Assembly: GCF_019097595.1 (NCBI RefSeq)
Contig: NC_080734.1
Span: forward strand, 9,035,392 to 9,099,391
Length of the DNA stretch: 64,000 nucleotides
DNA from: Hemibagrus wyckioides
Taxonomy: Eukaryota > Chordata > Actinopteri > Siluriformes > Bagridae
Direction: 5' to 3'
In this document: positions 10,721 through 23,740 of the stretch, piece after piece
Layout: each line of letters opens with the position of its first letter
Numbering within the stretch: the first letter of the stretch is position 1
Position numbers and translations under genes: made by a program
The notes under the pieces: model-generated
The model's database searches: none
Seen by the model: only the letters and a program-made list of their open reading frames with translations
Told to the model about the DNA's origin: nothing

Positions 10721-11712
10721 GTATTGTCATAGACCAAAGGAACACAGCATATAGGTTGCAATGAGGAAGTGAAACCAAGGAGTATATCGAGGTAAAAAAC
10801 AAACATATATCATGCACATCATTAAAAGTATGGTGACTGTGAACATGGGAGCGCTGGTGGTCACTGGGAGTTGGAGTCCATGGCGGCCATGTTTGTTGGT
10901 TGCATTGAAATAGAGAGTTGACATGTGACTCATGTGATGTGATGTTCCACTGTCCGAAGGGTGCAAACAAATTCCTCGCCAGTTGTGATGAAGGCTTTGG
11001 CCCAGAAGCACAGTGTAAACACAAACACTCTGACACAGACAGCAAGTGTAAACAGATGAGAATTTATTTATGGTATGTTTGAAGGAAAGCTCAAGGGACC
11101 ATGTGCATGCACACTTTTGGTGAAATGTATGGCGTGCAGTGGGTGTTTGCTCTAAGGCTGAAGGCAGAAAGTGCTCTAGAGGTTGAACTTCTTACTATCA
11201 TATAGCTGTGTAAAGTGGGTCAGTGGGGAATATCACAGACCGTAAAAGAAAGATTAGAGAGTGTAGTTTGGTTAATATGCTAAGCCCCATCTGTCTGTTT
11301 GCAGCTCATAGACCAAAGAAAGTGTGTCTGAGTTCATGTATTAGTATGAGAATGACGGAATATGAGAGTTAGTTTGAATGGCGTGTTGTGGATATAAGAT
11401 CATACATTTGAGACTTTTTGCAGGAAAGAACAAGTCCTTGGCATTCATTTGGATTTTCACAGATTTTCTTAGTCAGCTGGCTAACATAAGTAAACATGAC
11501 AGGAGCTCTGTGAGGGCTTTCAGTGTTCACTGCTAACATGTTCACTAGCCAGTGTGATAAACACTGAATCTAATCTGGGTTTTAGTAAAAATAGTAATAG
11601 TAAAAATGCTATTTGGTTAGCTAACTTAAAAACGAGGACATTTTATGCTATTTCAATCCATAAAATGTCTAGAATTTTCATTGGTAATGCTGGCCAGATA
11701 GCTAGCATGATG

Positions 11713-11715
<3 letters not shown>

Positions 11716-11777
<62 letters not shown>
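11716..11777 (+). repeat. AT dinucleotide array
   Basis: About 31 perfect AT units form the longest pure alternating AT tract in the window; it could extrude as a cruciform. Confidence 0.97.
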
Positions 11778-11780
<3 letters not shown>

Positions 11781-12028
11781 GTTATTATATTAGCAACTAG
11801 TATGTAATGGATGCATGGAAATATCTGGCTAGCTAACTTGAATCACCTGACAGGATTGTTGAGGAAAACTTTACCTGAGCACCAGCTAATTACTTAGAAA
11901 TTGTTCGATTGGTGTGTTTTCAAGTTCATATGTGGCCCCAAGGACAGAATCTCTCTTTTTATTTGATTTATGTTTCACAGAGCTTTAGTTGTGGTTGCCG
12001 GTAGAACATCAGCAGCTGTCTGTGGTCC

Positions 12029-12058
<30 letters not shown>
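12029..12058 (+). repeat. TGTC tetranucleotide array
   Basis: About seven TGTC units lie in the intron. Confidence 0.9.
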
Positions 12059-12059
<1 letters not shown>

Positions 12060-12354
12060 GATTAGCTATTGAGAGTTGGCCTCATAGCTATAAAGTGGAA
12101 TACGTTAGCCTTGATACACAACAGTGAATGTATTTAAAATCATGGTTTAATCATGTATACGAGGTAATTTAGTTTTTCATTTAAAAAGTGAATAACTATG
12201 GATTAAGAATTTTCTACTTACATAAACATAAACACTAAACAAACACAAACTACTCCGTTTGTTTATATGGATTGCTGTTTAATTACTGATCAGTCTCTTT
12301 CATTTTATTTAACTCTGTAATAATGTTAAATTAATCTTTAAATAAGTAATTAAG

Positions 12355-12355
<1 letters not shown>

Positions 12356-12386
<31 letters not shown>
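12356..12386 (+). repeat. CT dinucleotide tract
   Basis: It is an uninterrupted CT run about 260 bp upstream of the 238-nt exon. Confidence 0.9.
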
Positions 12387-12647
12387 ACTTGCTCTCTTTA
12401 CTATTTAAGTGTGATTGATTATATTTGTAGCTCATTTAACTACTTTATCTTTAAATGTAATTTCCCTCGAATTACCAGTTCATTTTCTTCCTCCCCCTCT
12501 CTTACATTTGTTTATTTGTTTCAGTCTTGCTGTTTAATTACTCATCAGTTCAATTTGGACTTGGATTCCTGGTAACCATTTCATCTCTTTAAACCCTGTT
12601 TCTTTAAATGAATAAGTAAGACTCTCTCCTGTCTCTCACCTACACAG

Positions 12648-12885
12648 AATCCTCCAGACTGCAGTAAGGCTCGCAAGTTGGTGTGTAACATTAATAAGGG
12701 CTGTGGTTATGGCTGCCAGCTGCACCATGTGGTTTACTGCTTCATGATTGCCTATGGCACCGAGCGCACACTTGTCCTCGAGTCCCACAGCTGGCGATAT
12801 GCGCCTAATGGGTGGGAGACGGTGTTCAGACCTCTGAGCAACACCTGCACCGAGCGCACAGGAGCATCCACCGGACACTGGACAG
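12648..12885 (+). CDS. fut8: FUT8 coding exon: cysteine-rich N-terminal catalytic subdomain
   Basis: This 238-nt exon starts in phase 0 after a pyrimidine-rich acceptor (AG at 12646-12647) and ends with the first base of a Gly codon; the donor GTGAGT begins at 12886. It encodes residues equivalent to human 200-278. All cysteines paired by disulfides in this part of human FUT8 are present at matching spacing (Cys204, 212, 218, 222, 230 and 266 by human numbering), within [20 protein letters not shown]. The segment builds the open alpha/beta subdomain that contacts the glycan acceptor. The last residues before the junction are TGHWT. It is highly conserved, with no damage visible. Confidence 0.97.
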
Positions 12886-12949
12886 GTGAGTGGATGGAGG
12901 GTGTAAAGGGCAAAGAAAACAAAAAAACAATATCAGAATGATAATAATT

Positions 12950-13050
12950 CTTTCATTCATTCATTCATTCATTCATTCATTCATTCATTCATTCATTCAT
13001 TCATTCAGTTGTTCCCAGTAAGTGTTTAATCCTGTTCAGGGTTTTGGATA
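12950..13050 (-). repeat. ATTC array with SINE tail remnant
   Basis: About 13 ATTC units lead into CCCAGTAAGTGTTTAATCCT and GTTCAGGGTTTTGGA, which read as the reversed 3' end of a fish SINE whose tail is a TGAA repeat. Confidence 0.7.
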
Positions 13051-13599
13051 ATGCCTAATTAAAAGGGTTATAAGGAAATAGAATAAAATAGAGGTGATAA
13101 ATGTGAAAAGAAGATCAAAACAAAAGAATAAGACGATCAAAACTTGAAAGTAAAAATCCCCAATGGCTCTGACTCCACAAGATCCTTCAGTAAGAAAAAT
13201 AAAGTGGATACTTGAGTGAAAGATAAATAAATAAATAACAAAGAATAAAAGCCCACCTTGGCTATATTTAGTTGATTCACCACAAGGCACTGGACAGGGT
13301 GGCAGGGGGCTGAGAAAAAAGGAGGCTACAAGAAAAAATAAAAGGAGAAAGAAGATGATAGCCAAGTTAAATAAAATCAGGTGGTAACAGAACTCTGGCG
13401 TCAGTCTGTACTGTCTTTATCCTTTTGATGGATCTATTTAGGTCATCTTCATTGCCTGAGACAAGTAAAGTGGAGCAGTAAACAGCACAGATACTGTAAT
13501 CCATTGCTTTCAGTTAGTTAAAGCTAATGATGAGGATGTTCCACAGAGGAATACTATGGTGTAATTTGTATGCAAGTTATGTACATTCTAAGTCCAGTT

Positions 13600-14325
13600 A
13601 AAAGTTTTGCACAGTCATGAACTCTGTTTGGCAAAGCACTCTGTTTGGCAAAGCACAAAGAAAGACTCAAGGGGGCGGATGCAAGTGGAGTTGAATAGTC
13701 GTATATACTACTACTACTACTACAAAAAAAAAAAAAATAAAATAATAATAATAATACAAGCAAACAGTTCAGACACTTGAGGCAAAAGTAAGTAAGTAGT
13801 GTATACACATTACATCACAATGAAATTCTTTCTTCACATATCCCATCCTTTGAGGGTTGAGGTCAGAGCACAGGGTCAGCCATAATGCAGGACACCTGGA
13901 GCAGGGGGGTTTTGGGGCCTTGCTCAAGGGCCCAACGGTGGCAGCTTGCCGGTGCTGGGGCTTGAACCCTGATCAACAACCCAGAGCCTTAACCACTTGA
14001 GCTACCTCCTGAGCTTGAACTGCACTTGAGCTGCCAAAAAACAAGCAGAGGTCAGGTGATAAACTGGCTATTACAGGCTATCATAGACAAAGCCAAAACA
14101 CACAGAAGACTGAGAAGCAAGAACAACAATCAAAAGTGAGAAATCAAAACAATGAATGATTGAAAGAAGGAACGATAAACACACAAGAGTTTAAATACAC
14201 ACATGAAGTGAACTGAGACTAATCAGGACACAGTAATGTGACAAAACAGGGGCGGAGACAGGAGATGAATAAAAAAATAAAAAATACACACGGTAAAGTG
14301 AGTGGGAGATTTGTGACACATCAAT
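13600..14325 (-). mobile_element. LTR-like retroelement remnant split by a SINE
   Basis: Left part: GTTTGGCAAAGCAC occurs twice in tandem, then GACTCAAGGGGGCGGATGCA and GTGGAGTTGAATAGTCG. Right part: AAGCAGAGGTCAGGTGATAA, TTACAGGCTATCATAGAC and GGGGCGGAGACAGG. These resemble widely distributed fish Ty3/gypsy LTRs in reverse. A SINE at 13805-14030 interrupts it. No internal genes are present. Confidence 0.45.
13805..14030 (-). mobile_element. tRNA-headed SINE, reverse copy
   Basis: This is the reverse complement of the family at 4725. GGGGCTTGAACCCTGATCAA is the B-box region, CTTGCTCAAGGGCCCAACGG the body motif, and ATGAAATTCTTTCTTCACAT the far end. It sits inside the LTR-like remnant, so it is the younger insertion. 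Confidence 0.85.
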
Positions 14326-14959
14326 GTGTTTGTTTGTTTGTCAGATATTCATCCAGCTCATTACTCTTACAAATTTACTTCATTTAATTTGTTGTTAACA
14401 TTTGGTGCACATGACTGGGACTCTATCCACCAAGTATGATTTTATCTGCTACTTAAAATCCATAATAAATAAGTAACACAGTGATGTGTATAAATGCTAC
14501 TACAGTAGTATATGTACATTTTGGTTAAAGTGCACAAAAACATGCAAGAAAAACATGGTTTTTCAGCAGCATGTCTAAATAACCGTGGCATTCTTAGTCT
14601 CTGTCTGGAATTTTCTCCTGTCTTTCACATGCACTTTCCTTTTTATCTTTAGTAAGAATGAAACCCACTACTGTAATACTTATAATATCTTTATTACGAG
14701 AGGGAAAGCATCATTTCATGCAACAACAAAAAAAAAATTGACTCAATAACACCTTCATTATGGACTGAAATGCTCTGTTAGAGATATATACACACTCCCA
14801 TCATCAGTCAATCATCTCCTTCCATACTTACAGTAAGCTCTGATTTATTCACTCAGATCAGAGGACACACTGAACATGTCTCTCACTTTGTGTCCTAATG
14901 AACAAGACTGCTGGAGGAATCACTTATGTGTGAAACACTTCAGCCTGTAGATAAAAACA

Positions 14960-14991
<32 letters not shown>

Positions 14992-15454
14992 GGGCTATCA
15001 GTATTTCTTATGTAAGCCTTATGTAAGTCCGACAGGAAGGGATCGTTTTACTCTTAAATATTTGATGTCTTATGCAGTGAAAGTTCTGAGCATCTCACTA
15101 CCTTGAAGCATAAGTGTGTTTCATTAGCTTGTGAGTGACATCAGAAAAAAGGCTGCTTTTAAAGACGGAGACACTCCGATTTGTGCCTTTATTCTGTTGC
15201 AATTACCAGAAAGTTCTGCATGAATGTTAACCAAATCAGAGGACATCTAAACCATTTCACTCACTGCTTTCCAGTTAGCTATAAAGTGTCACTTTGTGCT
15301 TCTAAAGCACACCAGCTTTATTCAGACTGACAGCATAAATCTGCAGACAAACAAAGGAAAAAATATATTAAATCTAAGTTTTTCTCATTTCAGTCAAGCT
15401 AGATTTGTAAGTTGTTTTATGTCCACTTACAAATTCTGGACTCAAGTCAACAAG

Positions 15455-15745
15455 TTAAGGAAGCAGTAGCTCAGATGTTGGACTACTGACAGAAGGTTAT
15501 GAGTTCAAATCCCAAGACCACCAAGATGTTAATGCTGAGCCCATCAGCAAAGCCCATAACCCTCAACTGCTCAGTTGTATAAAATGAGATTAAATTGTAT
15601 GCCAGAAATGTAAATGTAAACGAGTTAAAATCCCAGGACCACCAAGCTGTTACTGCTGGGCCTCTGAGCAAGGCCCTTAACCCTCAATTGTTGTATAAAT
15701 GAATTAAATGTCGCTCTGGATAAGAACACCTTGCAAATGCCGTAC
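15455..15745 (+). mobile_element. SINE dimer, tRNA-headed
   Basis: The first unit has AGCAGTAGCTCAGATGTTGG, a B box GAGTTCAAATCCC and a body to about 15620. A second, head-truncated unit starts at GAGTTAAAATCCCAGGACCA and ends with GTCGCTCTGGATAAGAACAC, the usual 3' end of fish DANA/HAmo-type SINEs. The tandem arrangement suggests insertion beside an older copy or a local duplication. Confidence 0.7.
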
Positions 15746-16420
15746 AAGTAAGTCACATCAGGTTTGTTTGTTCATTTAATTTGTTATAATTTGTCATTAT
15801 AGTTTATTTATTCATTTGATTACTTGTATTTGTATGTATTTGCCTGGTGCAATAAGCAATTTATTTATTATTTCCTTATTTCTTCCTCATTTCCAAAGTA
15901 AACTAGATCCTAAATCTGACCCAAATAAAGAATGATGAAGTCATTGCATATACTCCAGCATCTGCAAAGGAAGGAAGGATGGAGGAATCAACATTTTAAA
16001 TTGTGTGCACTGATTGTTCTCGATAGCCACACATTGTTCCGACTGCCGGGAGAGCGAAACTGGAACTAGTTATACGTGTGTGTAATTATACATCATGTGC
16101 TATTTACAGCCTATTTAAGTTGTTTGTTCAGAGTGTGACATAAAAACAGAGAATATTAAAAAAAATAATAATAAGTTGAAAGCCGGTCCTTTGATGGAGG
16201 CTGGCAAGCACTCCTTCTATTCCCCCAAAAAGATCCCAGAGTCAGCTCTTTGTTTTAGAGAAGAACTTTTTAAAGAATTGCTGCGCTATTTATTTAGTTT
16301 CAAACATTGTTTAAGGAAATGCTGCTGTGTCACTTCAGCTTGGTTTGTATTGCAGACATAATCGTTCTGCTATCAGGTCTCTCCCTCACCCTCTCTCTGT
16401 CTCTCCTTTTCTCCACCCCA

Positions 16421-16447
16421 TTCATCCATCCATCCATCCATCCAACC

Positions 16448-16507
<60 letters not shown>

Positions 16508-16546
16508 GTCTGTCTGTCTGTCTGTCTGCATGTCTGTCTGTCACAC
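16421..16546 (+). repeat. Compound CATC/TATC/TGTC array
   Basis: A CATC run changes into about 16 TATC units and then TGTC units. ORFs across it are repeat translation. Confidence 0.95.
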
Positions 16547-16989
16547 TCTGTAGGGGGCACTCTGTATATATAACCTTTTTAATCAGTATCAGGCCGATTC
16601 CTCTGCCCCTAGCAAACAGAGAGAAAGAGAGAGAGACACAATCAAAGAGAAAATCCCTCAGAGGCTTGTTATATAGATAAACCAACGCTAATCATGAATA
16701 CATACATAAAATCAGTAAAATATCTGCAAAAGCAAAAAAAAAGCATGATTTCTCAAAAGCTATATTTCAGTAGTGAAGTATAGTATGGAAGCTTTCTTCA
16801 CTTTTTCCTTCTTCATTCATCTTGCCAAATTAATCTGAGACAGAATGGAACTCAAGCCTTGGTTTTGATGTTCTGCTAGTAGCTTAGCTGTGGTTTACCA
16901 TTTTGGTGTCAAACTTTTGATTTATTCATCGTTATTACCTGCTTCACCCTGGTCAGCATCGCAGTGGATCCAGAAACTCTGGGTGCATT

Positions 16990-17165
16990 GCAGGACACAC
17001 ACACACACACACACACATGCTTAATAACAATTAGGGGGAATTTAGAATGGTCAGTCCACTTACCGGCAGGTTTATGGGATGTGGGTGGAAAACTGGAGCT
17101 CCAGGGGAAACCTGTACAGAGAACATATGAACCTCTACACAAACACTTCCATTGCTCAGCATTGA
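16990..17165 (-). mobile_element. SINE fragment with CA run
   Basis: A CA run (16995-17018) is followed by GGGGGAATTTAGAATGGTCA, ATGTGGGTGGAAAACTGGAG and GAGAACATATGAACCTCTAC, the reverse complement of the body found at 47325 and 52535. Confidence 0.6.
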
Positions 17166-19397
17166 GCCCTGAGGTATTGAGGCAGTTCTCTGTAAGTTTT
17201 GTAAGGTATTTGTGGGTATTCTGGCTTGCTTGCTAACCTGTCATAATTCCTAGACATCTAGCTGACTATAGCCAGCAGCCATAAAACACTAAAAACCACA
17301 TGCTTTTGAATTGAATAATTTATAGAATCAAATTCAAGTAAATTCAGGCTGAACTCCAGAATTCTGGGATTGCAGTTACATTAAAATGAAAGCCAGAGAA
17401 AAAAAAACTAGCATGAATGGGGTTTTAAGTAAATATTACAGCAGCTGAAATGCACATTTTGTCTGTTTTTGTCACTTCAATTGCAGCTTTGTAATGCACG
17501 TTACAAAAATGCTAAATGTTATATTTCACAATAAACTCAAGGTTGGATGTGGAAGCTAAATTGTATTTTATATTTATGTGAATTGAAAGATAAAATAAAG
17601 ACGATGTTGCTTAAATTCAGCTCACTTCTCTGTTACAGTAAAGTGAGCAAGCGGAAATTTGTGGAAATTCTATCTATAGATAGAGATGACGATAACGATG
17701 AGAGACAATGTCACCTTGCCATGTAATACTCACTGACTTCTAAAGCATCTTTCTCTCAGCATGCTTTGAGCATGTGGGTGTTTAACTCCCTCTCTGTCTC
17801 TCTCTCTCTCTCTCTCCTTCCATGTAATTCAAATAATTAATGAACTCTGCTCTGTTCAGCTGAGTGTGCATATGCAGATTAGCGCGGCAGTTAAATAGCA
17901 TACGGGTCAGCAGCATTGTACATTTATGAGAGCAGGATGATGTATTGAGCTTCCTTTCTTCACAGTCACTGTGTGGGTTTTTATGTTTACTCACTTTATT
18001 GCCAAGAGACAGGGCAAAATAGAAACAACGTCTTACTACTGTGCATTGAAGACAATATTCACGTTCAATATGCAACAATTACTTTGTCTTTTAACAGATG
18101 GTAATTCAAACCCTGACCCAGAGCCAACAGCTTTAGAGACAACACAATCAGCATGATAGTACGCTAAGCAGAATAGTTATTACATAGTTATTACACGGTT
18201 ATAACGTAGTTATTACTGAATAATGATTACATTACAAGTAAAAATTTTAAAATTGATCAGCTCAATCAAGACGTTTGCCAAAAGAAACAAAGAAAGATGC
18301 CACAAAATCATATGAAAGATCTCATATTAAAGAAATATGTAAAAAAAAAAAAATAAGTAAAATGTCACTGTCATGCTGTTTAAAGAGTATTAATAAGTAG
18401 CATCACTACACTGGCTGTATTTCATTTTAAATCATTTTTTTTTATCCTGTAGCAGCCCTATACCCCTCTGAATGACTGACAGGTTATGTTCCATATCGAG
18501 TTTTAAAGTTCCTGGGAGTATGGTGTAAAATATTAAAAATGTCTGTGTCATACCAAACTTGAGTGATAGGAAAAATTATTGAGGAAAAAAATGTAAGTCT
18601 TGTTTAAGGTCTGAAGTTTGCTTATTTAAGCACACACTAGTGCTTCGGGTCTAGGAGGACATACAACAGGCCTCATTTTTCAAGCTGAACACAAACAGAT
18701 TTAATTTGTACAAGCATTTTCTCACAAACACACTGTGTGCCTTTACTAAGAGATTGATAAATAAGGCCCATTGCGGGTATTCTGTACAATCTATGGCCAA
18801 GTTACTCGAAGTGGGATCTGGGGACCGCTGAGTGCTTCATAGATCTTTAAAAGTATGTTATGGTGTGGATTTCACAATCAACTTATTCAAATTATTAATT
18901 TTAAGAATTATTGCAAAATCAAATGTTTTCTTGTTAGAGCCAACAGGAATTGCCTACTTTGTACCTAATTTTTCATATCTAGGTGGTGGAACCAAAGGAG
19001 CAAATACTAAAAACTAGCTAGGAACAATATAACATACTTCATTAGTGCACTAGATATTACCCAATGTGTATAGAAAAGTGAAAATATTTACAATCAAGGC
19101 AATCCTAGCAAGGTGTCCATATAAGCTAGTTAAAGAAACAATGAAATTGCATTTAATTCATTTTGTTGGCAGTGAGCAATCATGTGGCACTGTTAGTAAT
19201 GAGAACAGCAATCTACTTACAATTGAAATTCATTTTAATCTCATTAGTGAACAAATCAAGAAGGAGACATCCAGAAGTAAGGAAACAGCCGCTATTCTCA
19301 GGAGTCTCAGGTTGCCCGAAAAGACAGTTATAGTGTGTATTTTAGTGTATTGTCTGTTATCTGTCTGTTAAGAATTTCTCTCATATCTTGCCCTCAG

Positions 19398-19644
19398 GGG
19401 AAGACCATGATCGGGACGTGCAGGTGGTGGAGTTGCCCATCGTGGACAGTCTTCACCCTCGACCCCCCTACCTGCCTCTGGCCATCCCTGAGGATCTGGC
19501 TCCACGGCTTCAGAGGCTGCACGGAGATCCCTCCGTCTGGTGGGTGTCTCAGTTCGTCAAGTACCTGGTGCGTCCTCAGTCGTGGCTCGAGAAAGAGATG
19601 CAGGAGGCTGGCATCAAACTGGGCTTCAAACACCCCATCATTGG
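19398..19644 (+). CDS. fut8: FUT8 coding exon: central catalytic region
   Basis: This 247-nt exon completes the split Gly, reads 81 codons (human 280-360) and ends with two bases of Gly361. The acceptor AG is at 19396-19397, after a TCTGTC-rich stretch and TTGCCCTCAG; the donor GT is at 19645-19646. Recognisable blocks are [20 protein letters not shown] and [10 protein letters not shown], then a hydrophobic turn ending HPIIG. The first residues (EDHDRD) differ from the human EVKDKN loop but keep its length. This part connects the cysteine-rich subdomain with the Rossmann-type nucleotide-binding half. No frameshift or stop is present. Confidence 0.97.
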
Positions 19645-20239
19645 GTCAGTGCCTTTCTTTTGTAACATTATGCTTATTTATGTTAGACGTTAAAGGTAAA
19701 ACATTTCTTGCAGTGTTGCCATGTTGCAGACTGATGGAAAACAAAAACAGGGACAGATAATGACAGGAATCAAGCTATATTGCTGATGATGATTTGTAAT
19801 CAATTAAACATATTTTAAGATTTAAGAATTATCCAAATGACTTCAAAAAAAGAAAATATCACAAAAAAGCAGAGACCACTGTCGGATGAAGATATTCGTG
19901 TGTGTTTGTTACGAAGAGCTGACACTGGAGACTCCTTCATTACATGTAAAATAAACATCTCCGTACAGAAAACCGTCCTTATATTATCATCATTTTTTCT
20001 TTGTTAAACAACAATCTGTTTAAGATTAGCCTTTGGATTATTTGATGAATTCACTGGTGTGTGAGCTTACTATAGAAACAATAACATATTAGAATGAAAG
20101 CATTAATAATACAATTTAAAGTGATTGTTTTTATAGTCAAGACTGGTAACTGAGCTGCTGTTAAAGAAAACTAATCAACTATTCATTCTCTGACCAAACA
20201 AATTATAAAATTCAGATTACAAACATATAAAAATAGGAG

Positions 20240-20583
20240 CTCCGCACATTGGCCATCCATGACCCTGTCGCCGGTTCACCACTGTTCCTTATTTGGACCA
20301 CTTTTGATAGATACTGACCACTGCAGACCGGGAACACCCCACAAGAGCTGCAGTTTTGGAGATGCTCTGATCCAGTCGTCTAGCCATCACAGTTTGGTCC
20401 TTGTCAAACTCGCTCAAATCCTTACACTTGTCCATTTTTCCTGCTTCTAACACATCAACTTTGAGGACAAATTGTTCACTTGCTGCCTAATATATCCCAC
20501 CCACTAACAGGTGCCATGATCATCAGTGTTATTCACGTCACCTCTCAGTGCTCATGGCTAATGTTATGCCTGATCGGTGTATA
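20240..20583 (-). mobile_element. Tc1-like transposon, reversed 5' part
   Basis: On the reverse strand the sequence starts at the end TATACACCGATCAGGCATAA, passes CACCTGTTAGTGGGTGGGAT and encodes the start of a Tc1 transposase: a helix-turn-helix block similar to [18 protein letters not shown], then [18 protein letters not shown]. It stops shortly after, near GGCGACAGGGTCATGGATGG. The same family occurs at 45393, 48486 and 51098. Confidence 0.8.
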
Positions 20584-21390
20584 AACTGCACAGACCACAG
20601 TCAAAGACACACAAAGAAAACACAATCGAACTCTGCTTTGATTCATCATATCCTGGTCTTTTCCTGTTTCCCCAAATTATTCACTTGATCATCAGTCAGT
20701 ATCACAAGTGTGTCAGCTTTTCAGATATTGTATTGATTTACACGTGTTTTAATTACCAATGAGCAGAACTACATTAGGAATATGTTGTTCAGTTCAACTG
20801 TGTGTATAATTCTTTATTAATTCAATAACTATACCTTCGTAATGGCTCATACAAGTACAAGATACCAAGACAAGTAAGAAGAAGAGGTGTGCTCCTATGA
20901 CAGATTTCTACATTATTTCTTTCTGTTTTCTAGAAAATTACTGAAGAAATCTATGATTCAGTTTCACAGATTTAGTTCTTCCTGAATATTTACCCCAACT
21001 GTAAAGGTGCATTGAAAAAGGAAAAGTGTTGGGCACTGATGGTTAGCATTTTATATCAACTTTATCAACAAGCTGCTTTTCGACCATCATGAAACTGGTT
21101 TGGAAACACTTCCTTATACAGCAGGATGATTCGAGAGCATTCAGGTTGTGATATGTGTCACAAGGAGCTAAGATTCTTTCAGTTCAGTAATCTTGGCTTT
21201 TAATTCTATTTTGCCAGGAAGGCTACAGAAATCACTTTTATGTATCCATCAAAATGTGTCTATTGCTATAATTTCAAGACCAGCTTATAGCAAGCATGAT
21301 AGCTTAAGTGTGTGTACAGATATGTCAGTCGAATACAGAATTGCTGTTATGGCTGAATGGGAAAATCCACAATACCACAGTCCGAAATCT

Positions 21391-21512
21391 AGTGGAAAGC
21401 CTTTTCAGAAGATTGAAGGATATTTTAAAAGCAAATTGGGAACCAACCCCATATTAATGTACATGGTTTTGGAATGGGATTAGTCAGGTGTCATGCTTTT
21501 GGCCAAAAAGAA
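21391..21512 (+). mobile_element. Tc1-like transposon, 3' end fragment
   Basis: AGTGGAAAGCCTTTTCAGAA, CCCCATATTAATGTACATGG, TTTTGGAATGGGATTAGTCA and a terminus containing TTTTGGCCAAAA match the 3' end of a common fish Tc1-related element. The inverse terminus is seen at 37264-37335. Confidence 0.65.
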
Positions 21513-22432
21513 TAAAGTGAAAAACTTCCTTCTATCATGAGGCAGCTTTTAAACTCCTCCACCTTCACCCTGTTTGTCTTCATGTTTATTCATTCAGAAA
21601 GGTTTCTGTAGTTAACATTTTATGAAATGAAGTTTATTCGTTGCAGGAGTCTGTATATAAATCATTTCAAACTCCCTCAAAGGGACAAACTGAAGGATGT
21701 TAAAGGTTCCAGATATAAAATGTTTGTATATCTATATCCACACTGTTTTCTACCAGGCTCAATTAAATCAGTTACAGCCTGCTGACATAAAAGTGATAGG
21801 ATCCGCCTATCAGACAGCACTCTATACAAGTCTGAAGTCATTTTTGCACTCAGCAGAAGTCCTTGTGCAGCTCAAGGTCTCAAGTAGGGAGAATACACAG
21901 TGCTGAGCTGTAATTAGATTTATATGGTGGGGTCTGGAACAAGATTATAGGATATTCTATCTCCAGACATATATACAGTATTTCTCTCTGTACTTCAGGA
22001 TATATACACACGAAAGAAGAGCAAAATGTGGTCAAGAGTAGATTAATCATTTTAGTGAAATCATTACAGACTTGTTTTTCTGACCTAAAGCATTGTACAT
22101 GAATATCCCTTCATGGTGACATTACAATTTACCTAACCAGATTTGCACTGGAGTTTGCATTTCTAAAGCTAGTTAGCTTCTAATTGTAATTACCTTCATC
22201 ACTTTATCACATCCCACATGTGCCAAAGTAAAAATTCCCGTTTTGATTTCTTTATTTTTCTCCGGCCTCAAACTGCTACAATTTCCTTCCCTGCTTTGAT
22301 TTTTAACCTCTCACCATTCTCTTCTTCACTCTTTTATCTCTATTATTCTCTATACTAGTTTTCAACCCCTGCGTCAGTCTTCATCACTGCTCCATTACTT
22401 CTACTTTCTCCTCTCTAGCACTCGATGTCCTT

Positions 22433-22468
22433 CTCTCTCTCTCTCTCTCTCTCTCCCGCTCTCTCTCT
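22433..22468 (+). repeat. CT dinucleotide tract
   Basis: It is a CT run interrupted once by CCCG. A GC-richer non-repetitive segment follows. Confidence 0.9.
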
Positions 22469-23689
22469 TGCTCCACTAGGGACTTGAGTGAAAAGATGAG
22501 TGTTGGCCATTAAGGGCTTTCAGGCTCCATTCAGGCTCCAACTGCTGTGCCGAGAGCCGGACAGAAATGCGCTTTATGGAGTTCAGAGAGTGATGTGCTG
22601 TTCTATTTTTCATGATTCTCTCACTTCCACTAAGTGTACAGAGTTAGGGTTCAAGGGCTATTTGGAAAAGTTGCAAAAATCTGCTATATTCCAGGTATAT
22701 TCCTGATGTCTCCAATAGATATTCCAACATTGCGATCGCCACATAAGACCATGACACTCTTTATTTTGTTACCTAACCCCACTTTCTATAAGCTGGAAAG
22801 CATCCTATACCTGATCGAGTCATTTAAAAATCAACACAAAGCTGTCTGTCGGCATTTCTGTGGAACAATAGCTAAAGCTGTTTTCACATCTATTATTTGG
22901 GCCGCTGAGTGCCATTCAGAATAACATTTGATAGGTTGGCTATTTGGTTTGGTTTGTGTTCTCACTGCACGTAATGAAACAAACCAAAAAAGCAACAAAC
23001 GAAATACAAACATTGGCTGAGGGATGTGTAGGGCTGAATACATACACATAAACTGGTCAGAAGTACAGTAAACAAACCACTGGCACCAAGGTTTGTTCAG
23101 ATAGAATAAACACTGCATATGTGAAGTGATTGGAAATTTCAATGAACATCGTTCATCATATAATCGAAGCAATAAATGAAATCTTGTTTTAAAAAATGTT
23201 TGCTACATTTCCTCATAGCAGATTTTTTATATCAAAATATATTTGTGATCAAATGTGTTACACATAGAGTTTGTGTTACCAGCTATATTACACGTGGAAA
23301 GCTTACAAATTACAAAGTAAACTATTTGACTATGTGCGCCAATTCTTCTCTCATATCCAAGCCTGATGGGAAAAGGATTAAGGGCCCAGCAGTGGCAGAT
23401 TGTCAGTGCAGGAATATGAAGTGATCAGTAGTCCTGGACTTCTTAATCCTAATCATGAAGATATCAATGCCTCAAATACATTTCAGTCATGACAGCTTTC
23501 GGAATTAATTTAATGAGCTTTTATTGAAGGGAATTGAATATAGGTAGGTTTGGTCTTGGCAGATTAGATCTGCTATGCTGCTGCTGCTGTAGGATGAGTA
23601 TAAAGACTTGCCCCATTGATCCAAACTTGTGGTGATAGGGAGGAGGAGGGTAAGGAGGAAAATCTTTTACCTCGCACCAAGCCAGAGGA

Positions 23690-23740
23690 CTTAAGAGCGT
23701 CTGCCAAATGCCAGAAATGTAATGTAAATGTATGCCCATT
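23690..23740 (+). mobile_element. SINE 3' tail
   Basis: AAGAGCGTCTGCCAAATGCC followed by AGAAATGTAATGTAAATGTA is the standard end of a fish SINE. The head is not recognisable upstream. Confidence 0.6.

Larger units (their letters stand above)
9205..12647 (+). other. FUT8 intron, 3.4 kb
   Basis: It holds an ATT run (9285-9302), CT tracts (9463-9480 and 12356-12386), a weak LTR-like AC-rich repeat (about 10470-10720), a 62-bp AT dinucleotide array (11716-11777) and a TGTC run (12029-12058). Other stretches look unique and AT-rich. No exon-like conservation is visible. Confidence 0.75.
12886..19397 (+). other. FUT8 intron, 6.5 kb
   Basis: It holds an ATTC array (12950-13007), an LTR-like remnant split by a SINE (13600-14325), a dimeric SINE (15455-15745), a CATC/TATC/TGTC array (16421-16546), a SINE piece with a CA run (16990-17165) and a compact island (17815-17970). 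From 18200 to 19397 I see AT-rich sequence without clear features. The acceptor lies directly after TCTGTC-rich sequence. Confidence 0.75.
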
